From NCBI RefSeq assembly GCF_001655685.1, contig NZ_LYVF01000002.1:62001-126000 (forward strand): a stretch of DNA of 64,000 nucleotides, written 5' to 3'. The notes under the pieces were generated by a model. The model made no database searches, was not told the DNA's origin, and worked only from the letters and a program-made list of their open reading frames with translations. This DNA is from Desulfotomaculum copahuensis. Lineage in GTDB: Bacteria; Bacillota; Desulfotomaculia; Desulfotomaculales; Desulfovirgulaceae. Positions 25,885 to 35,556 of the stretch are shown here, piece by piece. Both the position numbers and the translations under genes were made by a program. How positions within the stretch are numbered: position 1 is the stretch's first letter; every line of letters begins with the position of its first letter.

Positions 25885-27018
25885 ATGCGCGGCATCAGAA
25901 TGCTGGCCATTATCCGCAAGGAGTTCATCCAGATCCGCCGGGACCCGCCCAGCCTGGTAATCTCACTGGCCATGCCGGTGATCATGCTGCTATTGTTCGG
26001 CTACGCCGTGACCACCGATGTCAACCACATTCCCATGGCCGTGCTGGACCAGGACCACAGCCAGCAGAGTGAGATGCTGGCCGAAAACCTGGCCGGCACC
26101 GGCTATTTGGACCTGGTTTACCGGGTGCAAAGCACACACGAAATCAGGGCATTGCTGGACGGCGGCCAGGTCCGGGCGGCGCTGATCATCCCGCCCGGTT
26201 ACGCCCGCAGACTGCACCGGGGCGAGACAGCCAGTGTGCAGTTCCTGGTGGACGGTTCCGACCCGTTGTTCGCCCGCACCGCCATCTCCACGGCTGAAAT
26301 GGTGGCCCGGGTCAAGTCCCAGCAACTGAGCCTGGAAGCGATGACCGCACAGGGACAGACCCCGCCGGCCGGTCCGGGCATCGACCTGCGCACCCGGGCC
26401 TGGTACAACCCCGGTCTGGAGAGCCTGAAATTCAATATACCGGGCCTGATCGGCCTGGTCATGCAAAACGTGACCATCATGCTCACCGCCTTCGCCCTGG
26501 TGCGGGAAAGGGAGCGGGGCACACTGGAGCAGTTGATGGTCACCCCGGTGCGGGGGGCGGAGCTGATGACCGGCAAGCTGATCCCTTATATCCTGATCTC
26601 CTTTGTGGACGTGGCCCTGGCCCTGGGCATCGGCACATTGTGGTTTAAAGTGCCGGTGGCGGGAAGCGTCCCGCTGCTGCTCGGCCTGACCCTGCTTTTC
26701 CTGGTCTTCGCCCTCGGGCTGGGCATGTTTTTCTCCACCATCGCCCGCACCCAGCTGCAGGCCATGCAGATGACCATGCTCTTCATCCTGCCCAGCGTGC
26801 TGTTAAGCGGCTTTGTTTTCCCCCGGGCTTCCATGCCCCTGCCCATCCAGTACCTGGGTGATATGATCCCGCTCACCTACTTTTTAGAAATCTTGCGGGG
26901 CATCATGTTGAAAGGCGTGGGGATCAACTACCTGTGGGGCGACGTCTGGCCGCTGGCCGGATTCGGCGCGGGCATCATCGCCCTGGCCGCCTGGCGTTTC
27001 AAAAAACGGGTGGAGTAA
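25885..27018 (+). CDS. ABC-2 type permease
   Basis: A 377-residue permease of the YhhJ/YbhR kind. One N-terminal helix (PSLVISLAMPVIMLLLFGYAV) is followed by a large extracellular loop (~50-180) and a C-terminal cluster of about five helices. The ABC-2 motif RERERGTLEQLMVTPV precedes the second helix of that cluster. With the adaptor and ATPase it makes a complete export system of the YbhGFSR type, substrate unknown. The ATG lies 6 bases after the ATPase stop, so translation is probably coupled. Confidence 0.9.
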   Translation: MRGIRMLAIIRKEFIQIRRDPPSLVISLAMPVIMLLLFGYAVTTDVNHIPMAVLDQDHSQQSEMLAENLAGTGYLDLVYRVQSTHEIRALLDGGQVRAALIIPPGYARRLHRGETASVQFLVDGSDPLFARTAISTAEMVARVKSQQLSLEAMTAQGQTPPAGPGIDLRTRAWYNPGLESLKFNIPGLIGLVMQNVTIMLTAFALVRERERGTLEQLMVTPVRGAELMTGKLIPYILISFVDVALALGIGTLWFKVPVAGSVPLLLGLTLLFLVFALGLGMFFSTIARTQLQAMQMTMLFILPSVLLSGFVFPRASMPLPIQYLGDMIPLTYFLEILRGIMLKGVGINYLWGDVWPLAGFGAGIIALAAWRFKKRVE

Positions 27019-27206
27019 AGAGCGGGTTGCCTGTACTCCTGACACCAAGCCTTTAACCTTGATATGTGTTCCGGCCGCAATTTATAGAATTTCCATTCCG
27101 GGGAATGTCTCATCAATTTGGGAAGAATACAATCACTTGAACATCGACGGAGTAAGTCTGTCTGCATACCGGTCTCCAACCTTTCAAACGGGGAAGATGA
27201 ACAAAC

Positions 27207-27782
27207 ATGGACTTAAAAGAAAAAATCCTTTCCACCATGAAAGACCTGGCCCGGCAAAAAGGCTTTCACGCCGTGACCACCGACGAACTGGCCGCGGCCT
27301 GCGGGATCAGCAAGCGCACCCTCTACCGTTATTTCACCGGCAAGGATGAAATCGTGGCCCGGGTGCTGGATGAGATGATGAACCGTGTGGATCAACGGGT
27401 TCAGGAAATCATGGCCGGACCGGCCGCCCCGCCGGAAAAACTGCGCGCCCTCGTCCAGGCCGTCCTGGAAAATATACGTTTTCTGGACCCCAATATTTTA
27501 AGCGATCTGCAGCGCCATTACCCGCACCGGTGGGAACAGATCGAGCAATTCCGCACCGGCCGCATTGAACGGTTGGGAGAAATCTTCAGCGAGGGCGCCC
27601 GGCGGGGGTTCTTCCGGGAAATCAACCCGGATGTGCTGATGGCGGCCTTGACGGCCTCCATCCGGGCGGTGATCAACCCGGAGTTCATCCTTGCCCGGGC
27701 CATCTCACTGCCCCAGGCTTTCGACACCTTGATGGAAATATTTCTTTATGGCATCAGCCGTGTCGAAGGGCGGGACAAGTGA
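27207..27782 (+). CDS. TetR/AcrR-family regulator
   Basis: A 191-residue repressor. Its N-terminal helix-turn-helix is clear (GFHAVTTDELAAACGISKRTLYRYF), followed by a variable ligand-binding domain. It ends the adaptor/ATPase/permease cluster after a 188-base gap and most likely controls it; the dyad before the adaptor gene is the obvious target. The ATG is preceded by GGGGAAG. Confidence 0.88.
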   Translation: MDLKEKILSTMKDLARQKGFHAVTTDELAAACGISKRTLYRYFTGKDEIVARVLDEMMNRVDQRVQEIMAGPAAPPEKLRALVQAVLENIRFLDPNILSDLQRHYPHRWEQIEQFRTGRIERLGEIFSEGARRGFFREINPDVLMAALTASIRAVINPEFILARAISLPQAFDTLMEIFLYGISRVEGRDK

Positions 27783-27792
27783 TCCGGATTTT

Positions 27793-28677
27793 TCATTTCT
27801 TTGCTTCTTGCTTCTTTTCCTCATGCACAAGGTATGCCGTCACCTGGCGGGCGAATTCTGCAAAATCTGGAAGATCGTTGGCGACGGCACGGTGGATTGC
27901 TGCGTAATCCAGGCGCCAGTATACATGAACGATGGCATTGCGCATTCCGGCCATGCCCTTGATCCGGTGCGCGAAATGACGGTCCAGAAGGCCCTTCTCC
28001 CCGGCCAGTTCAATTAGAGCAGTGGTGTCAAATTCATTCAGCGCCACCCCTTTCACAGCCAGAAAATGGCGGCATATGTCCAGCACACTTTCCAGGGCGA
28101 TGCGCAGGTGATGTACGCACAGTTCCCGCGTATCCAGGTCAAGGGTGAATTCTTCAAAGGATGAAAACCGCTTCGACAGATCTTTTAAGCGCTGAACCGC
28201 CTGGTCCAGTTGGGACAAACAGGTTTCCACCCGCTCCCGGTGAAGTTGCCTTGTAGCCACCAGCAAACCCTCCCGTGTCCGTTTCCGCCATCGAATTTGA
28301 TATTCCCGTTTGAAATAAAGGTACTCCTCATAATCGAAAAAAGTATCGACAGCAAAACGGGCAAAGGTTTCATCATCTTTGCTGTAGTGCAAAAACCCCC
28401 CGGTCAGAACGTCCATTTTCAGTGCCGGGCTGCAAAGGTTCAGGACAACCAGATCCAAATCCCGGCGATTTAATTGCCGGCCAAGATCTTCACCGGCCTG
28501 CAGATAGCTTTGAAAATCATATTGGGAAAACAGCACGGCTACATCAAGATCCGCCGGCGGCAATGCAGATTTTTCAATTGTGGAGCCGAAAATAAACGAC
28601 AGGACAATCCCGTAATGATGATAATAATTGGTAGGTATTTGTAACTTTTGCAAAAGCCTTTTGGTAACGGTTTGCAT
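27793..28677 (-). CDS. Single-chain MNT nucleotidyltransferase-HEPN protein
   Basis: A 294-residue protein joining two modules that are normally separate genes. Residues ~1-130 are a minimal nucleotidyltransferase with the GSX10DXD motif (GSTIEKSALPPADLD, from ~31). Residues ~150-285 form an all-helical HEPN domain with the RX4HXY motif RNAIVHVY near 253. In separate MntA/HepT systems the HEPN partner is an RNase toxin and MntA silences it by adding AMP to the tyrosine of that motif. Both active-site motifs appear intact here. It is a single gene with AGGTGAG upstream and the dyad TGGTAA-N7-TTACCA at 28762. Function as toxin-antitoxin is inferred. Confidence 0.85.
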   Translation of the reverse strand: MQTVTKRLLQKLQIPTNYYHHYGIVLSFIFGSTIEKSALPPADLDVAVLFSQYDFQSYLQAGEDLGRQLNRRDLDLVVLNLCSPALKMDVLTGGFLHYSKDDETFARFAVDTFFDYEEYLYFKREYQIRWRKRTREGLLVATRQLHRERVETCLSQLDQAVQRLKDLSKRFSSFEEFTLDLDTRELCVHHLRIALESVLDICRHFLAVKGVALNEFDTTALIELAGEKGLLDRHFAHRIKGMAGMRNAIVHVYWRLDYAAIHRAVANDLPDFAEFARQVTAYLVHEEKKQEAKK

Positions 28678-28761
28678 AATCTGCTCACCTGCCCTGACTA
28701 AAACCAGGCGGTTCAGTGGAATCTGTAAGATTAATGCAGCACCTGTGCCTTAACCACTTAT

Positions 28762-28780
28762 TGGTAACACTATTTTACCA
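28762..28780 (-). promoter_or_regulatory. Dyad upstream of the MNT-HEPN gene
   Basis: TGGTAA-N7-TTACCA, a perfect 6-bp dyad 85 bases before the ATG and about 30 bases below the DUF445 stop. No T run follows, so an operator is more likely than a terminator. Confidence 0.45.
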
Positions 28781-28807
28781 TCATACCGGCCCGGCGGCAA
28801 GGAATTC

Positions 28808-30091
28808 TTAAAGCCAGAACCGTTCGACAAGCAGCTTGCACAGGTAGAGCAACACCCCCACCGACCCGCCCACCAGGGCGCCGTTGATGCGGATGTATTG
28901 CAGGTCCTTGCCCACCCTTCTTTCCACCATCCGGATCACCGTCCTGTTGTCCAGCCGGTTCAGGTTTTCTTTGACCAGCGTACCCAGGCGCGGATGCACT
29001 TCCTCGTCCACCACCCGGAGCAGGTGTGATTTAATCCAGCCTTCCACCTGCTCCTTTTTCCCGTCATTCTTTTCCAGCAGGGCCACCTGTTCGTCCAGGA
29101 AGCCGGCGGTCAATTTGATGGCCACGGAAGTACCGCTGTGCTTTGTGGAGCCGAATTTTTTCTTGAAATTGCAAAGCAGGCTGTATACCGTCTTTTCCAC
29201 GGGCAGCCGGTTGATCACATCGGCCTTCCATGTTTCCAGTGATTCCTGCAGGCTACCGTTGTTTTCCAGATTGGCCTTCAAAGCGTCAAACAACGCTGCT
29301 TTTACTTTCAGCCTGTAACCGTGCTCCCGGTCGGCACGAATTTCCCGCAAAAAGTCAAGCGCCCTGGTCTGGACATTTGACACGGCCTCCCCGTAATTCA
29401 AGATGTCCAGCTTCAGGGAGAGATCAATGCCCAGCTTGCGCCACGGACCGCCCCCCTGCTTGTAATTCTCCACCGCCTTGACCAGGATCGTTTCCATCCA
29501 CTGCCTGGCCTGCTCGCTTTTCATGACCGCGATCAGCTCATCCAGCAAATAGTCCATTATTTCATCGTCATACTTGTTTTCCTGCAGCCAGTCCAGGAAA
29601 ACCAGCAGGAGATGATTGACGTCCACCCGCTTCAAATACCGTCTGATGCGCCTGGCCGCCAGCCCGGAGATGTTCTCCATATCCAGGGAGTTTATAATAT
29701 CGTCCAGGGCGTTGACCAGCAGTTTCCGGATATATTCCCGGGCGGCCGGAGTGTGATAATAGAGGAGCAGTTTTTCCGTCACATTGAAGTTGTTCACCTG
29801 TTCGTGAATAACGTCCAGGGTGAGCCACTCGTTCTGCACCACGTCGGCAATATTATTGATCAGTGTATCCCGGTTTTTTTCAATGATCGCCGTGTGCGGT
29901 ATCTTCAAACCCAGGGGATGCCTGAACAGGGCGGTGACGGCGAACCAGTCCGCCATGCCGCCCACCAGCGCAGCCTCACAGGCGGCCTGGATCAGCCCGC
30001 CGGCAATAGTATGCCGGAATGGATAGGAGGCCACCGTGCCGGTAAAGGCCAGGGCCAGGGAGATGTTGGCCAGCCGGTATACGCTGTTCAA
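28808..30091 (-). CDS. DUF445-family membrane protein
   Basis: A 427-residue protein of the DUF445 (YjiN/YheB-like) family. Membrane segments are seen at ~5-25 and ~35-60 (GGLIQAACEAALVGGMADWFAVTALFR) and at the C-terminus (GALVGGSVGVLLYLCKLLVE). Between them is a long helical domain. No biochemical function is established for the family. The start is TTG at 30091, seven bases after GGAGG; this removes 66 residues of open frame upstream. Confidence 0.85.
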   Translation of the reverse strand: MNSVYRLANISLALAFTGTVASYPFRHTIAGGLIQAACEAALVGGMADWFAVTALFRHPLGLKIPHTAIIEKNRDTLINNIADVVQNEWLTLDVIHEQVNNFNVTEKLLLYYHTPAAREYIRKLLVNALDDIINSLDMENISGLAARRIRRYLKRVDVNHLLLVFLDWLQENKYDDEIMDYLLDELIAVMKSEQARQWMETILVKAVENYKQGGGPWRKLGIDLSLKLDILNYGEAVSNVQTRALDFLREIRADREHGYRLKVKAALFDALKANLENNGSLQESLETWKADVINRLPVEKTVYSLLCNFKKKFGSTKHSGTSVAIKLTAGFLDEQVALLEKNDGKKEQVEGWIKSHLLRVVDEEVHPRLGTLVKENLNRLDNRTVIRMVERRVGKDLQYIRINGALVGGSVGVLLYLCKLLVERFWL

Positions 30092-30298
30092 ACGAAAACC
30101 TCCAGCTAGAAACGATTTTTCGTGAGAAATTTCGCCTCCAAGCTGATCATTTCCTGCTTGACGGGATGTTAAAACGGCATTCCGGCAAGTAACTTTCACC
30201 ATCACGTCATCGTGTATACCGCTGTAGACGTAAAAACGGGAGTGGGAATGATCATGAGTCACTTCCGGATTAGCTGCAACCGCCGGCACTGTTCCACC

Positions 30299-31081
30299 CT
30301 AACTTCCCCCCGTCAGCGAACGGGCTACCAGCGCCGCTCCCAGGGCCGCCGTCACTTCCGGGTCGGCGGGTACCAGCAGCGGGCGGCCCAACTCCGTTTC
30401 CAGGGCATGAACCACGCCCCGGTTGCGGGCCACCCCGCCGGTAAAGGCTACCTCGGGTTCCGGTCCGACCCGTCCCGCCAGGGAAGTCACCCGGGAGGCC
30501 ACGGCGGCGCATACCCCGGCCACAATGTCCTCCCTGGGGGTATCTTGCGCCAGATGGGAGATTACTTCCGATTCAGCGAAAACAGTGCAGACCGAAGAAA
30601 TGGGGCAGCGTCCTTTCGCCCCGGCCGCCAGCGCGCCCAGTTCAGCCACTGTCACTTCCAGCGCCTGAGCCATCACTTCCAAAAAGCGCCCCGTGCCGGC
30701 GGCGCACTTGTCATTCATGGCAAAGTCGGCCACCCGGCCGCCGGGCAACACCCGGATGGCCTTGCTGTCCTGTCCGCCGATGTCAATCACCGTTCGTGCG
30801 CCGGGAAAAAGATGGACCATGCCCCGGGCCTGGCAGGATATTTCCGACACTTCCCGGTCGGCCGGAAAAGTCACGCGGCCGTAGCCGGTGGCCACAGTAC
30901 CGGCGATTTGACCGGCCATTAATCCTTTTTCCCGTAACAGCTCATCCACCAGTTGCAGCGCCGTCTCCCGGCCATGGTAACCGGAGCGGCGCACGGCCCG
31001 GGCCAGCAGCATACCTCCCTGATCGATCAGCGCCACCTTCGTGGTCAGCGAACCGATGTCCACGCCCAGGTAATAAGCCAA
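30299..31081 (-). CDS. 2-hydroxyacyl-CoA dehydratase/benzoyl-CoA reductase activator ATPase
   Basis: A 260-residue ATPase of the BadF/BadG/BcrA/HgdC family. It has the actin-fold motifs YYLGVDIGSLTTKVALID and VIDIGGQDSKAI. The two cysteines that bridge one [4Fe-4S] cluster across the homodimer are present (NDKCAAGTGRFLE and ISSVCTVFAESE). Activators fire a low-potential electron into the dehydratase or reductase at the cost of ATP. Only one such gene is present, as in dehydratase systems; classic benzoyl-CoA reductases have two different ones. The start is TTG at 31081, seven bases after GGAGGG. The two partner subunits are upstream on the same strand. Confidence 0.9.
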   Translation of the reverse strand: MAYYLGVDIGSLTTKVALIDQGGMLLARAVRRSGYHGRETALQLVDELLREKGLMAGQIAGTVATGYGRVTFPADREVSEISCQARGMVHLFPGARTVIDIGGQDSKAIRVLPGGRVADFAMNDKCAAGTGRFLEVMAQALEVTVAELGALAAGAKGRCPISSVCTVFAESEVISHLAQDTPREDIVAGVCAAVASRVTSLAGRVGPEPEVAFTGGVARNRGVVHALETELGRPLLVPADPEVTAALGAALVARSLTGGS

Positions 31082-31323
31082 TAAAAATCCCTCCACACAT
31101 CAATTCCACCCGCCGCAGTACCGGCGCATGAACTGTAGACATGGTACTACATAAGAAGTTGCGGAGATGTCGCTGGTAATTTCTTACTTAGCCGCCGGCA
31201 AACTGCATGGATACGGGGAATACTGCCATCATCCGGCCCGGTCCAAATCATGCGTTCAACCGTTTAAAAGGCCGGAAACAGCCGGCTTGAAATTCCTGCC
31301 CGGCCTGTGCCGTACCGCCGGAG

Positions 31324-32553
31324 TCAAACCGTCATCTCCAGCGTCTCCAGAAACGCCTGCACCCGGTTCCGGACCGGTTCTTCGGCGTAAACACGGGCAT
31401 CAGTCATATCCGCCTCCACCAGCAGACCGGGAACGCCGGTTTCATTCATCACCCGGCGGCGGATTTCCTCCTGCACCAGGGAGTAGGGCTTGCAGGAGCG
31501 GTTGGAGTGCATGACGAAGCCATCCACTTCATAATCGCGGATCAGGTCCACCATTTGCCGCACCCGGAAATCCACCGACCGGTTGAGAAAAATGGCCGTA
31601 TAGGTGCGGGCCAGGCTTTCCAGGGGATCTCCCGGAGCCAGTCCGGCCGCCCATCCCCCGGTATAGGTGTCGGTGACAAAACAGGCCCCGCGTTCTGAAA
31701 AGAGGTGATAAAAGCGGAACAGTTGATACCAGATGGCGATATTATCCCATAGCAGCCGGTACCTCTCCCCGGCCACCGCCGCCTGCCCGGCACGCACCCG
31801 TTCTTTGACCTCATCGTACAGCCGGCGGTAATAGGCCACCGCGCCGGCCGTACCGCGCAGAACCACGATTGGCGCCATGTGTACAAACAGGTCGGGGGTA
31901 TTTAAGGGCGAGGGGCGGTGGCGGCATAAATTTCTGATTTCCCCCCATAACCTCACCGCTTCGTTGCTGAGGGAGATGCACTTTTGCAGGTCCGCCGGTT
32001 TGAGACGGCGGCCGGTGAGCCGTTCCAGCCCGCCAACCAAACCGCGCAATTGTTCCAGTACATAGTCGACGGTATGTTGCTTCAGTTCCCCGGTTACAAA
32101 AGGCGTATCAAGAATAAACAGCGGCACATTGAACCGGCGCGCCAGCGCCTCGTACCATTTGAGCACCGTGCCGCAGATATTGTTGCACGTGACGAGCAAA
32201 TCCGGCCGGGGCAGCCCGCCCATGGGGGCCAGGTCCGGACGTAAAATGGCGCCGATGCCGGCCCGGGCGTAAGAACACAGATCCGGGGAGTAACCCGCCG
32301 CCTCGGCCGCCCGGCACAGTTCCGGAGCCACCCGCCGGGCGCCGCAAATGGCGCCGTAATTTTCCGGGTAAACGGGATCGATGCGCAGTGCGCGCAGGAT
32401 CTCCACCGGGGCGCCGCTGGTCACCCAGGCCAGCGGCCGTTTCAGGGGACGGCCCCACAGGCGCTGATAACGGGTGAGCAGATAGTACCTTTGCATGGTC
32501 CGCCCCAGGTAACGGGTACTGCGCAGGGGAAGATAACGGCGCTCCTTCGCCAA
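31324..32553 (-). CDS. 2-hydroxyacyl-CoA dehydratase/BCR-superfamily subunit
   Basis: A 409-residue subunit of the HgdAB/BcrBC/FldBC superfamily. Candidate cluster cysteines are in LLVTCNNICGTVLKW (~118-132) and MHSNRSCKPYSLVQEE (~355-370), at the positions usual for the family. In these heterodimers each subunit holds a [4Fe-4S] cluster, and the reduced enzyme removes water from a 2-hydroxyacyl-CoA or reduces an aromatic CoA ester. The start is TTG at 32553, behind AGGAGG. Its C-terminus (VQAFLETL) resembles that of the next subunit (LQAFLECL). Substrate unknown. Confidence 0.85.
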   Translation of the reverse strand: MAKERRYLPLRSTRYLGRTMQRYYLLTRYQRLWGRPLKRPLAWVTSGAPVEILRALRIDPVYPENYGAICGARRVAPELCRAAEAAGYSPDLCSYARAGIGAILRPDLAPMGGLPRPDLLVTCNNICGTVLKWYEALARRFNVPLFILDTPFVTGELKQHTVDYVLEQLRGLVGGLERLTGRRLKPADLQKCISLSNEAVRLWGEIRNLCRHRPSPLNTPDLFVHMAPIVVLRGTAGAVAYYRRLYDEVKERVRAGQAAVAGERYRLLWDNIAIWYQLFRFYHLFSERGACFVTDTYTGGWAAGLAPGDPLESLARTYTAIFLNRSVDFRVRQMVDLIRDYEVDGFVMHSNRSCKPYSLVQEEIRRRVMNETGVPGLLVEADMTDARVYAEEPVRNRVQAFLETLEMTV

Positions 32554-32782
32554 TGTGACCAGGACCTCCTTAAAATTATAGACACCTTTGTAAAATCCAA
32601 GAGCCGGATGGGTTAAACAACTGCTATTCCATTATGAATTCAAGTAAGCCAGTTATCAATAAAACAGAGGTATACCAGCTTGCTCAGATAGACGGCGCAG
32701 CCGGCTGGAGCAAATAAAGCCCGGTTGACACCCGACCCGGGGCAAAAGTGCATGACAACATCCCGGTTGTTTTAAGGCAATT

Positions 32783-33880
32783 CTAAAGACACTCCAGAAA
32801 CGCCTGCAGTCTGGTGCGCTCCTGCCCGCCGGGCGTGGACGTTTCCATTTCCAGCACCAGCACCGGAACACCCGCTTCGCGCAGCCTGTCACCGGCCGCC
32901 GCGGCATCCCAGGCATGGGGGTCGCAGTACTTGCGCACCACCAGCACCACCCCTTCCGCACTACGGCGGCGGGCCAGGGCCAACAGGTAGTCCAGCCTTG
33001 CTTCCAGGTACTGGTGCCGGCAGGGGCAGGGCGGACGTGCGGCGTAGCGGGCGGCTATCCCGGCCAGGGGCTCCGCCCGTTCATTCACCAGGCCGGCGAA
33101 ATGCCGGTAGCCAGTGCAGGTGTCGTCGGCCACCACCCGGGCGCCCAGTTCTTCCAGCATGACATACAGGCCGTCGTTCTCCAGGATGGAACCGCTGATC
33201 AACAACCGGCGCCGCTCCCCCACCCCGTCCGCCTTTACAGCCAGTGCCGGCAGGGCCGCTTCCAGCGACGCGGCATAGGCCGCCCGGGGCATCAACTGTC
33301 CGGCACGCATCAGTGCCGCAACCAGCGGCGAAGGCAACTGCGGCCGCAATTCATCCAGTTGGCCGGCCAGGGACCGGATGCGGTTCATCAAAACAACGGC
33401 CCGCTGCAACTGATGCGCATCCGATTGCACGCCGGCCGTTTCCGCCAGGCGGCGCCAGAGCCGCTCCAGTTCGGCTTTAAAATAGGTCCCTGCCTCCGGC
33501 GAATCCATGGTGACGGGCGGAACGAACATGAACGTATGCCGGTGGGGCCAGATGCCGGCCAGGCATTGGATGGTATCGCAGGTATGGGCAAATCCGGCTC
33601 CGGCCAGGAAATCATACTCTTTCGCTTCCCCGGCGGCCAGACAAGCCCGGGCCGGCAAACAGCAGTAGGCGGGCAAACGGGCGGGGACGCCGGCCGCAGC
33701 CGGCGGCAGTAAACGCAAGGGCTCCCGGCCCAGGCTGAGAATTAATTCTTCCGGCCAGTAACTGCAAAAATAACCGAAGGGACGGCTGCCGGGATAAAGC
33801 TGCGGCCACCCGGCGCCACCGGAAGCGGCGGCCTCAAGTAAAATCATTACCGGATCCCTGTCTGCAGAAGCCGTCGTCAT
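32783..33880 (-). CDS. 2-hydroxyacyl-CoA dehydratase/BCR-superfamily subunit, second
   Basis: A 365-residue paralogue of the preceding subunit. Possible cluster cysteines are in YCCLPARACL (~72), FAHTCDTIQCLAGIW (~97-111) and VADDTCTGYRHF (~250). It starts by overlapping the acyl-CoA ligase stop (ATGA), which ties the two genes functionally. A 229-base spacer separates it from the other subunit. Together with the activator they form a full radical dehydratase or reductase set. Confidence 0.85.
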   Translation of the reverse strand: MTTASADRDPVMILLEAAASGGAGWPQLYPGSRPFGYFCSYWPEELILSLGREPLRLLPPAAAGVPARLPAYCCLPARACLAAGEAKEYDFLAGAGFAHTCDTIQCLAGIWPHRHTFMFVPPVTMDSPEAGTYFKAELERLWRRLAETAGVQSDAHQLQRAVVLMNRIRSLAGQLDELRPQLPSPLVAALMRAGQLMPRAAYAASLEAALPALAVKADGVGERRRLLISGSILENDGLYVMLEELGARVVADDTCTGYRHFAGLVNERAEPLAGIAARYAARPPCPCRHQYLEARLDYLLALARRRSAEGVVLVVRKYCDPHAWDAAAAGDRLREAGVPVLVLEMETSTPGGQERTRLQAFLECL

Positions 33881-35556
33881 TTGTAATCACCCGCCTTTTC
33901 TCTCAAAACCCGCCGCAGCACCTTGCCGATGGCGCTTTTGGGCAGCTCCGGGCAAAATTCCACCCGGCGGGGCACTTTATAGGGGAGCAGGTTCTGCCGG
34001 CAAAAGGCGATCAGTTCATCGGCACCGGCAGCCGCATTTTCCCGCAACACTATAAACGCTACGACCGTTTCCCCCCGGTAACCGTCCGGCACACCGATTA
34101 CACAGGCCTCTTTTACTGCCGGGTGCATGTATAAAACATCCTCCACTTCCCGCGGGTAGACGTTGAAACCGCCGGTGATAATCAAATCCTTCTTACGTTC
34201 CACCAGGTAAAAGTAGCCGTCCGCATCCATGTAGCCAAGATCGCCGGTGTAAAGCCAGCCGTCGCGGACGACCGCCGCCGTTTCCTCCGGACGGCCGTAA
34301 TAGCCGAGCATTATGTCCGGGCTTTTTAATACTATTTCCCCCACCTCCCCCGGCGGCAGTTCCCTGGCACCCGTTTCCGCATCGACAATGCGCATTACCG
34401 TATCGGGAAAGGGAACGCCGATGCTGCCCGTTTTATTCACCCCACGGTAAGGGTTGGCGCATTTGGCCGTTACCGCTTCCGTCAACCCGTAACCTTCCAT
34501 CAAACGGCCGCCCGTCAGCTCCTCGAACCGGCGCTTGATTTCCGGCGGCAGGGACGCCGCACCGGAAAAACAACCCCTCAACGAAGACAAATCATAGCGG
34601 CTTAAATCCGGCTGATTAATCAGTCCGGTGAACATGGTGGGCACCCCGGCAAAAAGGGTCGGGCGGTGGCGGTGAACGGCCTTCAAAATCTCCCCGGGCT
34701 GATAGCGCGGCAGCAGGATGGCGGCACCGCCGGACAGCAGGATGGAATTCATACAGACACTCATCCCGAAGCCGTGAAAAATGGGCAAAACGGCCAGCAA
34801 CCGGTCTGCCGGCGCGGTATTCACCCAGGCCCGGCACTGCCAGGCGTTGACCACCAGGGCGTAGTGGGAAAGCATGACCCCTTTCGGTTTGCCCGTGGTA
34901 CCGCCGGTGTAAATAAGCACCGCCGGCGCACGGCGCACATCCGCTGAGGCGGCGCAGGCAAGCGCCGGTGACCCGTTTAGAAGCGGCCGGAAGCGCAGGC
35001 CGTGGCGGCAGGCCGGCGGAGATTTTTGTTTCAGAAGATAAAGTAAATTCAGCGGAAACGGGAGAAACTCCGGCATTGATGCATAGATAACTTGCTCCAG
35101 CAAAGGTGATCCGGCGTCCCGCAAAGCAGTCCGCACATTTTCCATCCGGCCGGCCAGTAAATTCAGTGCTATTGCCAGGCGCACACCGGCGTCCCGCACA
35201 ATATGCGTCAACTCCCGCTCCGTGCTCAGGGGGTTGACCGGCACCACGACGGCGCCCAGCTGCAAAACGGCATAGTAGGCAATCACATACTGCGGGCAGT
35301 TGGGCAGAATCAGCGCCACCCGGTCCCCCGGCCCGGTCCCCAGTTGCTTTAATGCGCCGGCCAGGCGATCGACATAGCCGCCCAGTTGCCCGTAGGAAAT
35401 TTTTTTGCCGTAAAAGATCAGCGCCGTGCGTTCCGCGTGCCGGCGTACATTTTCCTTGAGCAGGGCGAAAACGGGCTTGTCCGGATAGTCGAGGCGGGCG
35501 GGTACATCCGGGTCGTAAGCTGAAAGCCAGGGCAGGGCGCCGGGCGGGGAATCCAT
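33877..35556 (-). CDS. Acyl-CoA ligase (FadD-like, AMP-forming)
   Basis: A 559-residue adenylate-forming ligase. Motifs: phosphate loop YTGGTTGKPKGVMLSH, EGYGLTEAV, YTGDLGYMDADGYF and the C-terminal PKSAIGKVLRR lysine. The Gly after the first Thr (TGGTTG) is common in long-chain and aryl ligases. It probably makes the CoA ester used by the dehydratase-type enzyme whose gene overlaps it by four bases. Acid specificity is unknown. First gene of its operon; the promoter must lie in the 332-base region shared with the divergent TetR gene. Confidence 0.88.
   Translation of the reverse strand: MDSPPGALPWLSAYDPDVPARLDYPDKPVFALLKENVRRHAERTALIFYGKKISYGQLGGYVDRLAGALKQLGTGPGDRVALILPNCPQYVIAYYAVLQLGAVVVPVNPLSTERELTHIVRDAGVRLAIALNLLAGRMENVRTALRDAGSPLLEQVIYASMPEFLPFPLNLLYLLKQKSPPACRHGLRFRPLLNGSPALACAASADVRRAPAVLIYTGGTTGKPKGVMLSHYALVVNAWQCRAWVNTAPADRLLAVLPIFHGFGMSVCMNSILLSGGAAILLPRYQPGEILKAVHRHRPTLFAGVPTMFTGLINQPDLSRYDLSSLRGCFSGAASLPPEIKRRFEELTGGRLMEGYGLTEAVTAKCANPYRGVNKTGSIGVPFPDTVMRIVDAETGARELPPGEVGEIVLKSPDIMLGYYGRPEETAAVVRDGWLYTGDLGYMDADGYFYLVERKKDLIITGGFNVYPREVEDVLYMHPAVKEACVIGVPDGYRGETVVAFIVLRENAAAGADELIAFCRQNLLPYKVPRRVEFCPELPKSAIGKVLRRVLREKAGDYK

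Noticed and set aside
28762-28780. TGGTAA dyad as terminator of the DUF445 gene
   Set aside because: No T run follows on the minus strand; an operator for the MNT-HEPN gene is the better reading.
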